DNA of 64,000 nucleotides from Homalodisca vitripennis (GCF_021130785.1 NC_060209.1:19119501-19183500), one strand, 5' to 3'; positions 26,839-38,211 are shown, counted from the first letter of the stretch. Notes: generated from the letters alone by a model not told the origin. A program made the numbers and translations.

Positions 26839-27006
26839 ATTATGTACCGTTATTACAGCACATATTTTGTAATTTATATGGAGCCAATACTTTATAAATT
26901 AAACAACTTTTCGGAAATACTTGGTTTATTCCGAAAAGTTGTTTAATTTATAAAGTATTGGCTCCATATAAATTACAAAATATGTGCTGTAATAACGGTA
27001 CATAAT
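26839..27006. repeat. Perfect 77 bp inverted repeat with 14-base loop
   Basis: 26839-26915 is the exact reverse complement of 26930-27006. The loop (AATACTTGGTTTAT) lies between TCGGA and TCCGA. The right arm continues without interruption into sequence that recurs in direct orientation at 27603-27741. Perfect identity over 77 bp in a region where the third copy has several differences implies a recent inverted duplication or a foldback sequencing or assembly artefact. Confidence 0.95.
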
Positions 27007-27602
27007 TTGCGCCACTCTGCTATTTCTTTTTGAGCATAAACTTGTAGATTCAGTTCGAGTCTTGAAGCCACGACGACAAGGTCCTGTTGAGAATTCGCAG
27101 CTCTTCCTCTAACCCTATAGTGTGGGATTTAGAGTAATTCCATTTTTTATCGCGTGTAAATTTAATTCAAGTTTTTTAATTTTTCTTCAGTGCGTATTAA
27201 ATCCCTATCAGCCTCCGTAATCTTCAAAGTAGTAAGTCCCGTACCAGCGTTTAGTTAATATCTTTGATTTTTTATACTGTTGTAATTAAAATTTCTAATC
27301 AGTTTCCCATCTTTCAGAGTCTGAGAATTAATTACATTTTTGAAGTATTGTGAATTAAATTTTGGTCATAAAGTTAATATCAAGTTTTGTGTTATATTGA
27401 TTTTGAGTATTTTGAGAAGAGAACTTTTATTTTATTTTGTTAATTTAAACCATTTTTTGAGAAGTATAAATTTTTAGTTTCATTTTAATTTTAATTCATT
27501 TTTAATCAGACTCTTAATTAGATTTGTTCGATTGTGTGAAGTTTTGAAGAAAATCGAATCAAAAGTTTGTAAACTTTGTTAATTTTTTTGGTAAACTTGA
27601 AT
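27007..27602. other. Spacer between direct repeats
   Basis: AT-rich, largely T-rich on the plus strand. It begins with the tail of the repeated module (through about 27050) and contains no recognised gene. It could be the inside of an unrecognised retroelement whose repeated module flanks it. Confidence 0.4.
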
Positions 27603-27741
27603 TTCGGAATAAACCAAGTATTTCCGAAAAGTTGTTTAATTTATAAAGTATTAGCTCCATATAAATTTAAAATATGTGCTATAAAAACGGTACATAATTT
27701 GCGCAAATCTGATATTTCTTTTTGAGCATAAACTTGTACAA
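27603..27741 (+). repeat. Direct copy of the 26.9 kb module
   Basis: This segment repeats the sequence from 26916 through about 27055 in the same orientation. It carries ATTTCCGAAAAGTTGTTTAA, GCTCCATATAAATT, ATGTGCT(G)TAA, CGGTACATAATTTGCGC and TTTTTGAGCATAAACTTGTA, with several substitutions and small gaps. Its upstream edge contains ATAAACCAAGTATTTCCG, the inverted form of the loop between the two 77 bp arms. Spacing from the first direct copy is about 680 bp. Confidence 0.85.
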
Positions 27742-28600
27742 CAGGTTATTTACAGGAAAGAACTTGTAAACTTGCATAAACTTGTCGGATTCCTGCAAGT
27801 GTGTGTAACTTGTATAAGACTTGTATAAGACTTGTATGAACTTGAACATTGTGTATAAACCTGCATAATTTTGTGTAGTGTGTAAGACTGAGGACTTAGA
27901 ATAATATTGTGAGTTTGGAATATTTGATTTATTTTAAGAAAATTATTTTAAAATAAAATGGAGCTAGCGCATGTGGATCTGTTGCTCAAAAAGGAATTAT
28001 ACTTGAAATAAATTTTAGGGACGGAAATGCTTTTAAATACGACACCGTAATAATCTTAGGAAAATGTGAAGGTCCACTTTGAAATTTAATATTAGGGATA
28101 GTGCTTGTAATCTGAAAGGGGGTAAATAATAAATAAAATAATTATAGTTATTGTAGAAAGAGTCAAGAACAATGAGGGCAGGAGATAGGAGTATTGTGAG
28201 CGCTTCCTGTGTAAACATAAAAAGGTCCGGATGTGCCCAAGCCCCTGCCCGTTGTAAAAGTATTAGTTTGTAAGAGTCCGTATCATAAAGTTTTATTACA
28301 ACTGAAGCTGATAAGTGAAAGCGAAGTGAACCCTGATAAGTGAAAACAAAGTGAGCCTGATAAGTGAAAGTATTTATGACTCGATAGTAAAGAAAGGACT
28401 GGGCAATATGATTGAACTCACTGATATAAATGCTTATCGGAGATAATAATGAAATATCGATCCTGGTTAAATGTGTTTTTTTTTTTTTTAAATAAAGATA
28501 GGTTGTTTTTCTTAAAAGGTGAATATTTCTAAATTTAAATTTAAATACAAAATGTGAAATTTTAGAACTCAATAAACATTAACTCCCCCGCGCAAAGGTC
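27742..28600 (+). other. Possible retroelement leader with short tandem repeats
   Basis: Two small tandem repeats lie here: an ACTTGTATAAG-type unit at about 27800-27845, and a ~29 bp unit with CCTGATAAGTGAAA at about 28290-28372. At 27958-28011 a short frame reads MELAHVDLLLKKELYLK and then stops. Its start is reminiscent of Gag N-termini of some LTR retrotransposons, and a frameshifted continuation is possible, but the similarity is too weak to name. The minus strand is open for 179 codons (28033-28572), but that sequence is low in complexity and overlaps the tandem repeat, so it is not called as a gene. Confidence 0.3.
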
Positions 28601-29852
28601 AGTATGTTTTATTTTCAGGGAATATCATTTGCTTATAAACGCAGATTTGGTTAAATCTAAATTCTCAGATAATAAGGCTGACCTAATGCTAGGTTTACAA
28701 GCATGGAATGTCTGAAAAACTAGATGTTATTTTAAACAAGCAATACCCGTCTTAACAATGTAGGAATTCTTGATAAATTTTGTTAAAATATCTGGTATCT
28801 GAAATATTTGTAGAAAATGTTAATAGTTACCTAATAAATACTCCTATTTAGGTACGTATAAATCATATTTTTAAATCAAAACACCATTAGTAATCCTAGA
28901 CCTTATTTAAATGAATTAAAACTTTCAATATTATTTCTTAATTAAACTATTTGTTCTTAGAATACGAACAGCTAAGTGTGTTGTAAGTCAATAACTACAA
29001 TGTATTAGATAATAACAAGGAACTAAACTTTATGAAATTGACTTCTACAGTCACGTAGTTGGTACCCCCACACTCAATTGGGTTCCGAGGACATGTACGA
29101 GAGTAAGAGACTGTACCGTTTCTGAGTGTACGTGACTATGTGATGCTGAGAGATTGTTTATTCATTAGTTGAATTGCGAGAGATAACTCCAAGATATTGA
29201 TGTAATACAGCTATTTCACACCCAAACATATTTCTAATGAAACACGGTGATTCATACACTTTTAGGTAAGAGTTTAGTGTAATTTAACTAAATTTATTAC
29301 AAACACAAAATTAATCATTTTATTTCTTAGGCTTTAGGGTATTTTTTTAAATCTTTTAAAATTTCCGATTTAAATTGCTTTAAAATATTCAAAGATAGTA
29401 TTACAAAACCCGATACTTTAGAGTCTTCTTAGAGAATGTTATTATAGCTTCTCTATGATGTTAGCTTTATGTGTTGCATTTCTGTACTTAACCTTCTGGA
29501 TTATTTGTTTATAAGTATTGCTAAGTTATTTTATTTAATGAAAATCTAAAACCGTAGACGATAGTTACTATACTTTGGTTAAACCTGAGTTAGTTACACA
29601 CAGCCAAATGATGCAAACTTTCAGCCTAGGTATAAGTCTTAAAAAACATTTTTATTACAAAATCTTTTAAAAACCTTTTTCTAAATATGTTTTTGACACG
29701 TTTTGTACTCATTCAAAATTAACTTAAACATTCCTTCCAATTATAAAACCAACTTTTTATAGTAATTATTTAAGCTATTTAAACAATTACAACTAAACAT
29801 AAGTGTAATTGAAAGTTTAATAACCCTTTGGTTTGAATAAGGATACAGTATA
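28601..29852. other. AT-rich spacer, no gene recognised
   Basis: No coding feature, array or inverted repeat seen. Confidence 0.5.
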
Positions 29853-30424
29853 CAAGGTGTTTGAAAAGTCTGGGTACGGCTTAATATTTTACAAACCATA
29901 GCAGATAACATCTATAAACTTTGCACAGTGTCATATGGCTATGTAAACTATTTTTCCTTGCTATTACCATGACATACCAACCATGGGGGGACGGCCCACA
30001 GAGGAAAAAATGGAAATCGTAAATTAAAACATGAGTCGAGTGATACATCATTTTAAAGAGCTCACTTAGTAGAGTTGAATCCCGCAAACCGCATCTAAAA
30101 AGTTTTATCCAATCAGAAATGGCGGGTTGTTTTAGGTACACATTGTGAAGTAAATTATGCGCTGCCATTTCTGACTGGATCGTCGTATTCTTATGCGGTA
30201 GGCGGCGTTTAACTTTACTAAGTGAGCTCTTTATCACTTGACCCATGCTTTAATTTAAGATTACCATGTTTTCCTCAGTGGGCCGTCCCCCCATGGTTGG
30301 CATGTCATGGTAATAGCAAGGATAAATGGTTTACATAGCCATATGACACTGTGCAAAGTTTATAGATGTTATCTGCTATGGTTTGTAAAATATTAAGCCG
30401 TACCCATACTTTTCAAACACCTTG
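29853..30424. mobile_element. 572 bp foldback (hairpin) transposable element
   Basis: The whole interval is an imperfect palindrome centred near 30138. The outer ends are CAAGGTGTTTGAAAAGT and its complement ACTTTTCAAACACCTTG. The next ~150 bp of each arm are nearly identical in inverted orientation, including GGTACGGCTTAATATTT and CCATGGGGGGACGGCCCAC. Toward the centre the arms diverge but still pair (AGAGCTCACTTAGT/ACTAAGTGAGCTCT). The left arm has about ten extra bases near 30040-30055. There is no transposase. No clear target duplication flanks it: ATA on the left and AATA on the right are not diagnostic. It is a non-autonomous foldback or MITE of uncertain superfamily. Confidence 0.85.
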
Positions 30425-32931
30425 AATATTAATAATAACAATCTCGAGATAAGAAACTACTTGTAAATAGAATATTGATTGTTCATCCACCTAATGAGAA
30501 AATATTTCTGACCCTGAATGTATGAAGAAATCCTTTATATTGTAACTATCGCCTACTATTAGAGAATGTGTTACATTTTAAACAGGCAACCGGTATTGAC
30601 ATTACATAGGTAAACATTGCTTTGAACACAAGCAGTAAGAATTGGTTTTAATGATATGGTTTTCTCAAGGCTCGTAGTTCAGTTATTGTGTGAATTATTA
30701 TACATACATATCACATTGCTGAGTAATATTCAGAGGGTTATATACAAATTTTAACATCTCAATGTAAGGCTTGCGGTAGCTAAGACCCTAAATGTAGCAC
30801 TCTTGCTATACATTAGAGAAGGGTAGTGTCGAGTAGCAGAGAGCTCAATATCTATCAACCCTTATCGTAGAAATGGTCCTTTCCTCCTGTTCCATTTCCT
30901 TCCAGCTCCTGTCCCATCCTGATACTTCTCTCAGGTCACTTAAGACACTTCGGTTGATTGACTATATCACTTGTCAGGCTGTTATGTCATAGATACTCAT
31001 ATTCATATACTTTTATCGTACGTACAGGTCTATCAAGTTGTATTTTTTTGACGTGTTATTATGATACGACAGTGTTTAAAAGCTATATAGTTCAATGCTT
31101 CAATATTTGGGTAAAATAATGAAACAGAAACGATAATGTTGTAGTCAGGAACAATAAAATAGGACGTATGATAACACAATGTATTTATTGTGGCAGTGTA
31201 TTTTTCTGCCATCGTTATGGATGGAAGAGCAGAAGAGATATCCGGACATTGAGGGCATTTACAGAATGCTACTGACAACAGATTCGTCTGCTTTGTACAA
31301 AGCATTCTTCTTTTTGCTAAACTCTAATGCTTTTCATTGCAACATAATTTTAGTTGATGCCAAATCGGTGAAGAATAGTATAATATTTATTTATACACGT
31401 TTAACAGTGTGATGACCACGATCGCAGATGGTATTGTCTTATAACAGAGGGTAGAACTACAACACAACACCTATCAGGGAACAGTCATTGCTGAGGTTGA
31501 ACGCAAAAGTCTAAATTTACCATTTAGACCATTTCATTCTTGACATGCAAGGATCCTGTGGGGTAGACGGAGGAGCAACATACAATCAACAGAAAATAAG
31601 TTTTTACATACTATAAGAGAAATTATGTCGGGCTACCCAGGGATAGGCGAACTCCCACGGATAGACATGCACCATCATGGAACTAAATTTTGTCCATGTA
31701 CAAGTCTGCAGATGAAATATTTTTCCAGATACCTTGGTTATAGTCAGGCTTCACCCTTAGGATTGAAAAGCGTTACCAAACATACATTGGTCTTAGGAAC
31801 AACCATGATGTCAACGAGAAAATATCAGGATAAACAAATCTGCTTGAAAACTGAATACAAACATATAAAGATGTAACATGTGGTGTGGTATAATCAATGT
31901 AAAGATGTTTGTTAACATCAGTGATGCCGCATGGAGAGACATGCTGTGTCCTTAAACTCAATGTTACCTATATAGAAGTGAAGCATCATGATGAGCAATT
32001 TGCAAGTTTATATAATTATCACTTCGCACCTTGTTTATAATGGAAACAGATAGACGGAGAGAAATGTAATTTATAATAGTTTTTTTTTACTAATGTGGGT
32101 ATGTTTCGAAATCGTTTTTAAAATGTATACCAACATAACACTTTCTTAATTATTCTAATTATATGAAAACCCCATAACATTCAATTATATGAACAAGGTA
32201 ATTGCAACATTAAGTACTTTACATTAATGGAAAATATTTTTTTGGGATAAACACATCTAAAACGCTCTACATAAAATATCACAATCATTTTACCTTATTC
32301 TTTCTTTCTGTTTAAAACGATAAGCAGTTATTAGACCTAATAAATATCAGGAATAATGGTGAGATACGGGCCTGCATTATATTGCCGTGTCAGTCGTTTG
32401 CAGCACCTGACTGCGCAATATGGCAGGTCTTCACACTGGTAATATATCATTATCGTTAATCTATTCAGGAAATACAGTTTCTGGGATAGGAGAATACTGG
32501 TAAAAGGACCAAGCGAAATTTGTTTCTCCAGGTGTTTCTTTTTAAAACATGTATAATAAGTTAACTATGTACAAAAGTCAGTAACAAAAATATCAAAAAT
32601 TACAATCCAGTACTCCATATTTTCATTTTTATATAGCTAAGGTAATTAATGTTAAATATTGTGATTGAATCTTCGGATATCTTGATATCTGATAGCCAAG
32701 CTAGCGTGTATTGTAATAAAGTAAAAGTTACAATTTTAAAGAAAAATTAACGCTGGATAATAAGGTTTTTTACCTTTTTTATCATTGTAAAAAACATACA
32801 ACTCAGGGAACATTAAAAAATCTTCATAAACATACGCGTGGTTGAAAAGTATAATTAAAAAAAATAAAAAACTGCTTTTTCACACAATATTTTTTTAACG
32901 AACTAGTGGGTAACTTTTTTCAACGAAGTGC
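30425..32931. other. AT-rich spacer, no gene recognised
   Basis: Open frames of 60-90 codons occur on both strands (31033-31412 and 31625-31961), but none has a recognised motif and they overlap each other. GC is slightly raised around 30830-30960. No repeat was identified. Confidence 0.5.
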
Positions 32932-33240
32932 AATAAACCTGGGACAGAGTTCCACTCAGATGTGTACTTGCTTGTAGCCCTCTCATTAGGTTCTAACTTT
33001 GTGTGTTTCAAACACGATCTTGTAATTGCTTCACCAGTGAAATAAACCTGGGACAGAGTTCCACTCAGATGTGTACTTGCTTGTAGCCCTCTCATTAGGT
33101 TCTAACTTTGTGTGTTTCACACACGATCTTGTAAATGCGTCACCACTGGTATAAACCTGAGAGAGAGGTCCACCTAGATGTATACTTTCTTTTGGTCTTC
33201 TTAGTCTAACTTGTGTTTAAACACTTGATGACCATGTAAA
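32932..33240. repeat. 109 bp tandem repeat, ~2.8 copies
   Basis: AATAAACCTGGGACAGAG begins copies at 32932 and 33041, which are almost identical over 109 bp. A third, diverged and shortened copy starts at about 33150 with ATAAACCTGAGAGAGAG. Each unit contains GTGTGTTTCAAACACGATCT or GTGTGTTTCACACACGATCT, a small internal palindrome. The decay gradient, with the third copy worst, suggests the first two duplicated most recently. Confidence 0.9.
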
Positions 33241-34528
33241 AATCTTACAGGAATTAGTTAGTAGTATGGGTTGTTTCTTTATCACGTATCATTATGCACT
33301 TAATTAATGTACTATAAATTATAGTTTGCAATGTGGAAATATAAAATTTAAAGATTAATGATATAGTGTTCCAACTAAATATAAATTAAGGTTTTTTTGT
33401 AATGGAGTTAGGTTATTAATTAGCGAAGTAAGTGAATGATGTCTGATGTCGATTTCAGTTAGTAGTAGTAAAGATTGTTACATTTCATTATTGCCTTTAT
33501 CGTTTTCCTAAATTAATTTTCGTAATATCAGTCAAATAACCAAAGGAAATAATTTCCCATCTAATATAATTTAATCCGAATGACCTATATACGTGATTTT
33601 TCAATGATGGCCCATCTTTCAACTTGGAAGCTGTATAGTTTATCGTGTTTGATTAACACAGTGTTCAATACGAACTATCGATTAGTGTTGGTAATCTGTT
33701 GTAGATTATTATTAGATTACTCATGAAGTAAATCGCATATATGTAGTCATAGTCATTAATTTCTTTTAGTAGTACATGAGTGCAGATACAAAATTATGGC
33801 CACTTGGACCTTTATTACATTTTACCTCAACAAATCCATAACTCTATTAGAATAATGTATTAACTTAAATATGTCTATAATATCTTTAATTATTTAAAAA
33901 ATCTAAAAATAATATTACTCTGCATAATAACATATATTAAATTACAAAGAAAATATTTTCAAAACCATTCACTTATTCATTCATTCCGCCCGCTTTCCAC
34001 CACATCCACGCCATCGGTCTCGGCAGTCGCGGTCCTCCGATCTTAGTTGTTTCAAAGCTCAATTGAACCGTGCCCGGATTTCCAGCTTTTTAATACTGTC
34101 TGAAATGAAATTCCATGTCTGCATACGGTAATAATGAACGATTTATTAAATATTAATATTCTATGGCATGATATCCACAACACAGATGATCCAGCGTGGG
34201 AATTTCAAGCGCTTCCATTGTTATACATAAATTTGAAATCGCTGATAAAAAATGTTGTGGAAATCCACTTTTAAGAATGAAATATGACACAATCAAATCA
34301 TTTATCTTAAATATTGATATTCGAATATAGTAGGAGGTAACATGGCAATATGTGTTCAAATCAAACAAAAATCTAATGCAATTATTTTGGATTAGTTTCG
34401 AGTTTGTTGCTCAAAACCGCAGTCATGTTATTAGTTGCTGAGTTATAATAGTTAAAGTATAGACAATCAAGTGCTTTCAAAAGTAAAAGTTTCAAATGGA
34501 ACGGATAAAATTGTTTTTATTCAATTAG
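33241..34528. other. AT-rich spacer with a GC-rich patch
   Basis: About 33985-34085 is unusually GC-rich for the window, with words like CCGCCCGCTTTCCACC and GGCAGTCGCGGTCCTCC. It may be downstream sequence of the minus-strand LINE fragment at 34529, but no motif confirms this. Confidence 0.4.
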
Positions 34529-35222
34529 TTAATTATGAGATATATTTTTTAAAGTACTTGCTACATGGTCAGACCAGTCCATCGTATAGTTAAGAATAAG
34601 TTCTAAACTTCTAATACTATTACAGTTCTTTAACAGCGTTCCGTTTACTGTAATGTTCTGTTCATTGTTAATGTCAATTGTGTTCAGTTGTCGAGAGTGA
34701 GTAATTATTATAGTTTTTGTTTTGTCCTTTTTCATAGCTTCATTAATACCATCAACGGTTAAGTTCATTTCGCTTGAAAGTCGTCGGCCTATATGTGAAA
34801 TCTAGTAGTAGTCAGTACAGTACTTATGTAGTTCACATATAAACCAAATAGTAACGGTCCAAGTATTGATCCTAGTGGTAGACTACAAGAAACAGTTTTC
34901 CAATCAGATATGGCACCCACAGCACGGATACACTGCCGTCTACCAACAAGATAAGATCTCATCCAATAATTAACCTTCTCAGAAAAACCTAAATGAGTAA
35001 TTTTCCTATCAACAGGGTGTGACCAAATGAATCGAAAGCCTTTGAATAATTGAACGAAACCAAAATAGTGCTCTGTCTTTTATCCATGGCAAGCCGAATA
35101 TCGTTAGTTCTACGCAGCAGAGAATGTGATAACGAAGGAAGCCAGATTGATACATATTGTGAATATTGCATTGTGTTGTACTGAGTTAAAACCTGCGTAA
35201 TCATTCCACGTCCCGACCGCAC
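34529..35222 (-). pseudogene. LINE reverse transcriptase fragment
   Basis: Read on the minus strand from 35222 down, the fragment encodes several reverse-transcriptase blocks of a Jockey/CR1-type LINE in correct order. They are HSLLRRTNDIRLAMDKRQST, SFNYSKAFDSFGHTLL (the SKAFDSVxHxLL block), a linker with WMRSYLVGRRQ, LPLGSILGPLLFGLYVNYIS (the PQGSxLGPLLFxLYxND block) and ADD preceded by a stop where the catalytic tyrosine of YADD is expected. The thumb-region segment KTKTIIITHSRQLN...LELILNYTMDWSDHV follows. The aspartate of YVNDI is also replaced (YVNYI). Two frame breaks (near 34780-34795 and 34985) inactivate it. The element is truncated at both ends; the upstream endonuclease domain is not visible. 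Confidence 0.85.
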
Positions 35223-35325
35223 AAAGATACACTCCTTGCTTGTAAATTGATTTCACAACTGGTGGCTTCGTCTGATGCTTTAACTAGAACTTGGATTTTT
35301 GTTTCTTTAGACTAGTGAGCTCGTC

Positions 35326-35745
35326 TTTTGTCAATTTGGCTCTTCCGATCATCTACAGTGATTATTGCTAGTATAACACAACTCATAGCCAGTTCAGTGC
35401 CGGATAGCTTGTGATCTACAGTGAATGCTAGTATAGCCATTTGCTGCCTGTATTGTCAAGCTTGTTCCGTTCATCGACAGTGATTTTTAGCTAGTATAAC
35501 ACTCATATAAAGTTCAGTGCCGCCTGTATTGTCAATGTGGCCTGTTCCGTTCATCTACAGTGATTTATTTTGCTAGTATAACACAACTCATAGCCAGTTC
35601 AGTGCCGCCTGTATTGTCAATGTGGCTTGTTCCGTTCATCTACAGTGAGTTTTTTGCTAGTATAACACAACTCATAGCCAGTTCAGTGCCGCCTGTATTG
35701 TCAATGTGGCTTGTTCCGTTCATCTACAGTGATTGTTTTTGCTAG
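35326..35745 (+). repeat. 84-85 bp tandem repeat, ~5 copies, next to a mariner relic
   Basis: The unit contains TGTTCCGTTCATCTACAGTG, TTTTGCTAGTATAACAC, ACTCATAGCCAGTTCAGTGC and CGCCTGTATTGTCAATGTGG. The last three units are nearly identical (starts about 85 and 84 bp apart); the first two are diverged and partly deleted. The array ends just before a mariner transposase start at 35807, in the position where the mariner 5' leader should be. The unit could therefore be amplified mariner leader sequence (inference). Confidence 0.9.
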
Positions 35746-36342
35746 TGCTGTATATTTTTCTCTTGCATATTTTCATTTTTATATTTTTCTCTTGTTACGT
35801 TTTTTTATGATAGAAAGTTTAAGTGAACTACGTGCAGCTGTAACATTTTGTTTTCTATTCGGTAAAAATGCTACTGAAACTGTTTTAGTGTTGAAAACAG
35901 TTTACCAAGATGACGCTACGTGAAAAACTCAAGTGTATGAGTGGTTTACTCAATTTAAAAATGACGATATGTCAATTGTTGACAAACCTCGTTCTGGACG
36001 TCATCAACTACCCGAATCGATGAAAATATTGAAAACATTTGACAGTTCTAGCTCACAGACCTTCTAAAGACAATTGATCAACTGTCAGAGATTAGTGGGT
36101 TTTCTTGACCTCGGTTCAGCGAATTTTAATGGAAGATTTGGGAGTGAAAATGGTTCCTGTCAAGTTTGTTCCTCTGGTTCTGACTGATAATCAAAAGGAA
36201 CATCGGGAAAAGAAACCTTTTTGAAAAAATGTATTATTTTTAATAGGGAGCATTTTGAAGGAAATAAGGTTTTCTTTTGCAAAAAATTTTAAAATATATG
36301 GCTTTTAAAAACAATTTCAGTTTTTTTGGGTACTCCCTCGTA
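35746..36342 (+). mobile_element. Core-deleted mariner relic, right end intact
   Basis: The right end reads TTTGGGTACTCCCTCG followed by TA at 36341-36342, the style of a mariner inverted terminus and TA target. The matching left terminus was not found, so the left boundary is uncertain and may lie within or before the tandem array at 35326. The coding remnant at 35807-36225 joins directly to C-terminal and 3' untranslated sequence (EHFEGNK at about 36248-36268), so the catalytic domain has been deleted. Confidence 0.75.
35807..36225 (+). pseudogene. Mariner transposase N-terminal (DNA-binding) remnant
   Basis: Starting at ATG 35807 the frames give LRAAVTFCFLFGKNATETV, KTQVYEWFTQFKNDDMSIVD and KPRSGR, the first helix-turn-helix of mariner transposases with its conserved GR(P) linker. 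A shifted frame then gives TRIDENIENI and LTDLLKTIDQLSEISGFS, and a further shift gives TSVQRILMEDLGVKMVPVKF and VPLVLTDNQKEHRE. These are the second helix-turn-helix and the start of the linker to the catalytic domain. Lesions include a TGA near 35920 where Gly is usual, and frameshifts near 36010 and 36105. None of the DD34D catalytic residues remain. It belongs to a different mariner lineage from the one at 62091, judging by termini and sequence. Confidence 0.85.
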
Positions 36343-36729
36343 GTTCACTACGCCTTCTGTCTCCAGACCTTCTGAAAATAATTCCTAAAATTTAGAACTG
36401 TTTACTGTTGCTTAACCATAAGAGTTGCCTTCTTGCACTTATGTCGAAAGAATGTTTTGTTTTAACAAATTAAGACACAAACTCTTAATATTTCATACAG
36501 TGCATACCCTGTACCTTCATACCAAAAGAGTTACTAATTGATTTTGGCGAGGAGCACTGCATTTGACTGTAAGACAATTAAGTGTGAAGAGAAAATAAAT
36601 AGTTTTAAACGTAAATTAAATAACTATATTTGCTAATGTATTGTGTTTTTTCTTTGGTTAAATACAAGAACAACAAGAAGTGTGCCAGTGAAACCACTGT
36701 GTATTGTAAAAGGTCGATAAGCTTCATGG

Positions 36730-36733
<4 letters not shown>
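36343..36733. other. AT-rich spacer, no gene recognised
   Basis: Nothing recognised between the mariner relic and the TA microsatellite. Confidence 0.5.

Positions 36734-36791
<58 letters not shown>
36734..36791. repeat. (TA)n microsatellite
   Basis: A TA dinucleotide run of about 58 bases without interruption. Confidence 0.95.
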
Positions 36792-36796
<5 letters not shown>

Positions 36797-37475
36797 AACT
36801 GGACAGGAGGAATGAAGCAGTGATGTGTGTTCGCGGTATTTGTTATGATTTAACCTAATAAAATCTAACCCGAATTCATGGTTTCTTTTACAATCTTAGT
36901 GTATAATTTATAACCAACTGTTATACTGTTTTATCGATGAACATGGCAGATGTCTAGGAAGTTTAAATAAAACATTGAGAACATCGTGGAACTTGGAAAA
37001 TAATTAAACCAGCCAACAAAAGTTATATAACAGTGGTTGACATTACTTTTGCTGTAACATTCGTTTGCTATAAGAACATTCCAAATCTCGCAGAAACTTT
37101 TGTAAGCAGTATAATTGTAGTATTGACAAAATGGGTGGTTGAAATATATTTTTAATTTATATGCTTTAACTTCTAGAAGCTCTTTTATTATTGGAATTAT
37201 TAATACATTTAAAAACAAACACTTCAATAATATACTTTTAATGTTTGTGATGCTTATCGTGATTTTATTTGATGTAATTAAATATGAACTTAATTTTTTG
37301 TGTAAACATAGATAGGATTCCTGTGATAAATTATTATCTCCTTGTATTTTAATGACATATGTTTTTATTTAAATAAAAATGTTTATTCAGTTTAGTGGAA
37401 CTGATGATGTGATCCTTGAGCACGAAACCCCTCACAGAAATAAAAAGTATATTATTAGAGTGTTTTTTTAATTTG
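36792..37475. other. AT-rich spacer, no gene recognised
   Basis: Contains a 98-codon minus-strand open frame (36931-37227) without recognisable motif. Not called as a gene. Confidence 0.45.
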
Positions 37476-37476
37476 T

Positions 37477-37515
<39 letters not shown>
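37476..37515. repeat. (TA)n microsatellite in a palindrome
   Basis: TA repeats bounded by GTATAC and its mirror GTATAT/ATATAC words, so the whole tract can form a hairpin. Confidence 0.9.
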
Positions 37516-37516
<1 letters not shown>

Positions 37517-38211
37517 TTTTTCAATAAAAACAGAAAAATAAAACATAATAATTCTCAATATTTCGTCCAAACAAGATATTTTCTAGAGATATAGGTAAAT
37601 AGGTAAACGTATTAACAAAAATTAATAAACAAAAGATACATCATAGGTATGTTAATAAAACTAATTTTGAATTAGGTACGAAGAGTAAATAATTTAGAAT
37701 AATACAAGGACTATAAAGTTATAAATTCAATTTGTAGTTAAATGTGTAATGTTATAAAATAAAACAAATTAAAATTGAAAAGATAAATTATATCTACAAC
37801 TATCCACCCCTAAATTTTATACCATCCGGATGTTTAGTTTGTAGCACCCTCTGATGAGCTATTTCTGAATAATTCATTTTATTTATATATATTTATTTAT
37901 ATGCTTTGTTTGATTTGTTAATAGCGTATACGATAATTAGTAATAATCTCACAACTAAAAATACTATTAGTACATTTTTCTTAGTTTTCCAAATTTTTAG
38001 GTATCAAGCAAGATTTTATAATGTTCTATAAATAAATTATTTAACATTAATAACATTTTAAACTGGTTTTAAATGGTTCTAAATAAGTGTAATATTAAGG
38101 GCTAATTTTATGTATAAATGGGAATATATTCTATGATATTAAAATGTTCAGAACAAATATAACAATATGTTTGGGCTTTGACAATACAACACAAAGAGAA
38201 GAACAGCTGAA

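Noticed and set aside
28033..28572. 179-codon open frame on the minus strand
   Set aside because: Composition is dominated by Leu/Ile/Phe/Tyr/Ser as expected for AT-rich noncoding DNA. It has no motif, and it overlaps a short tandem repeat on the plus strand.
29881..30246. 121-codon open frame on the minus strand
   Set aside because: It lies wholly inside the foldback element and spans both arms, so it is an accident of the inverted repeat.
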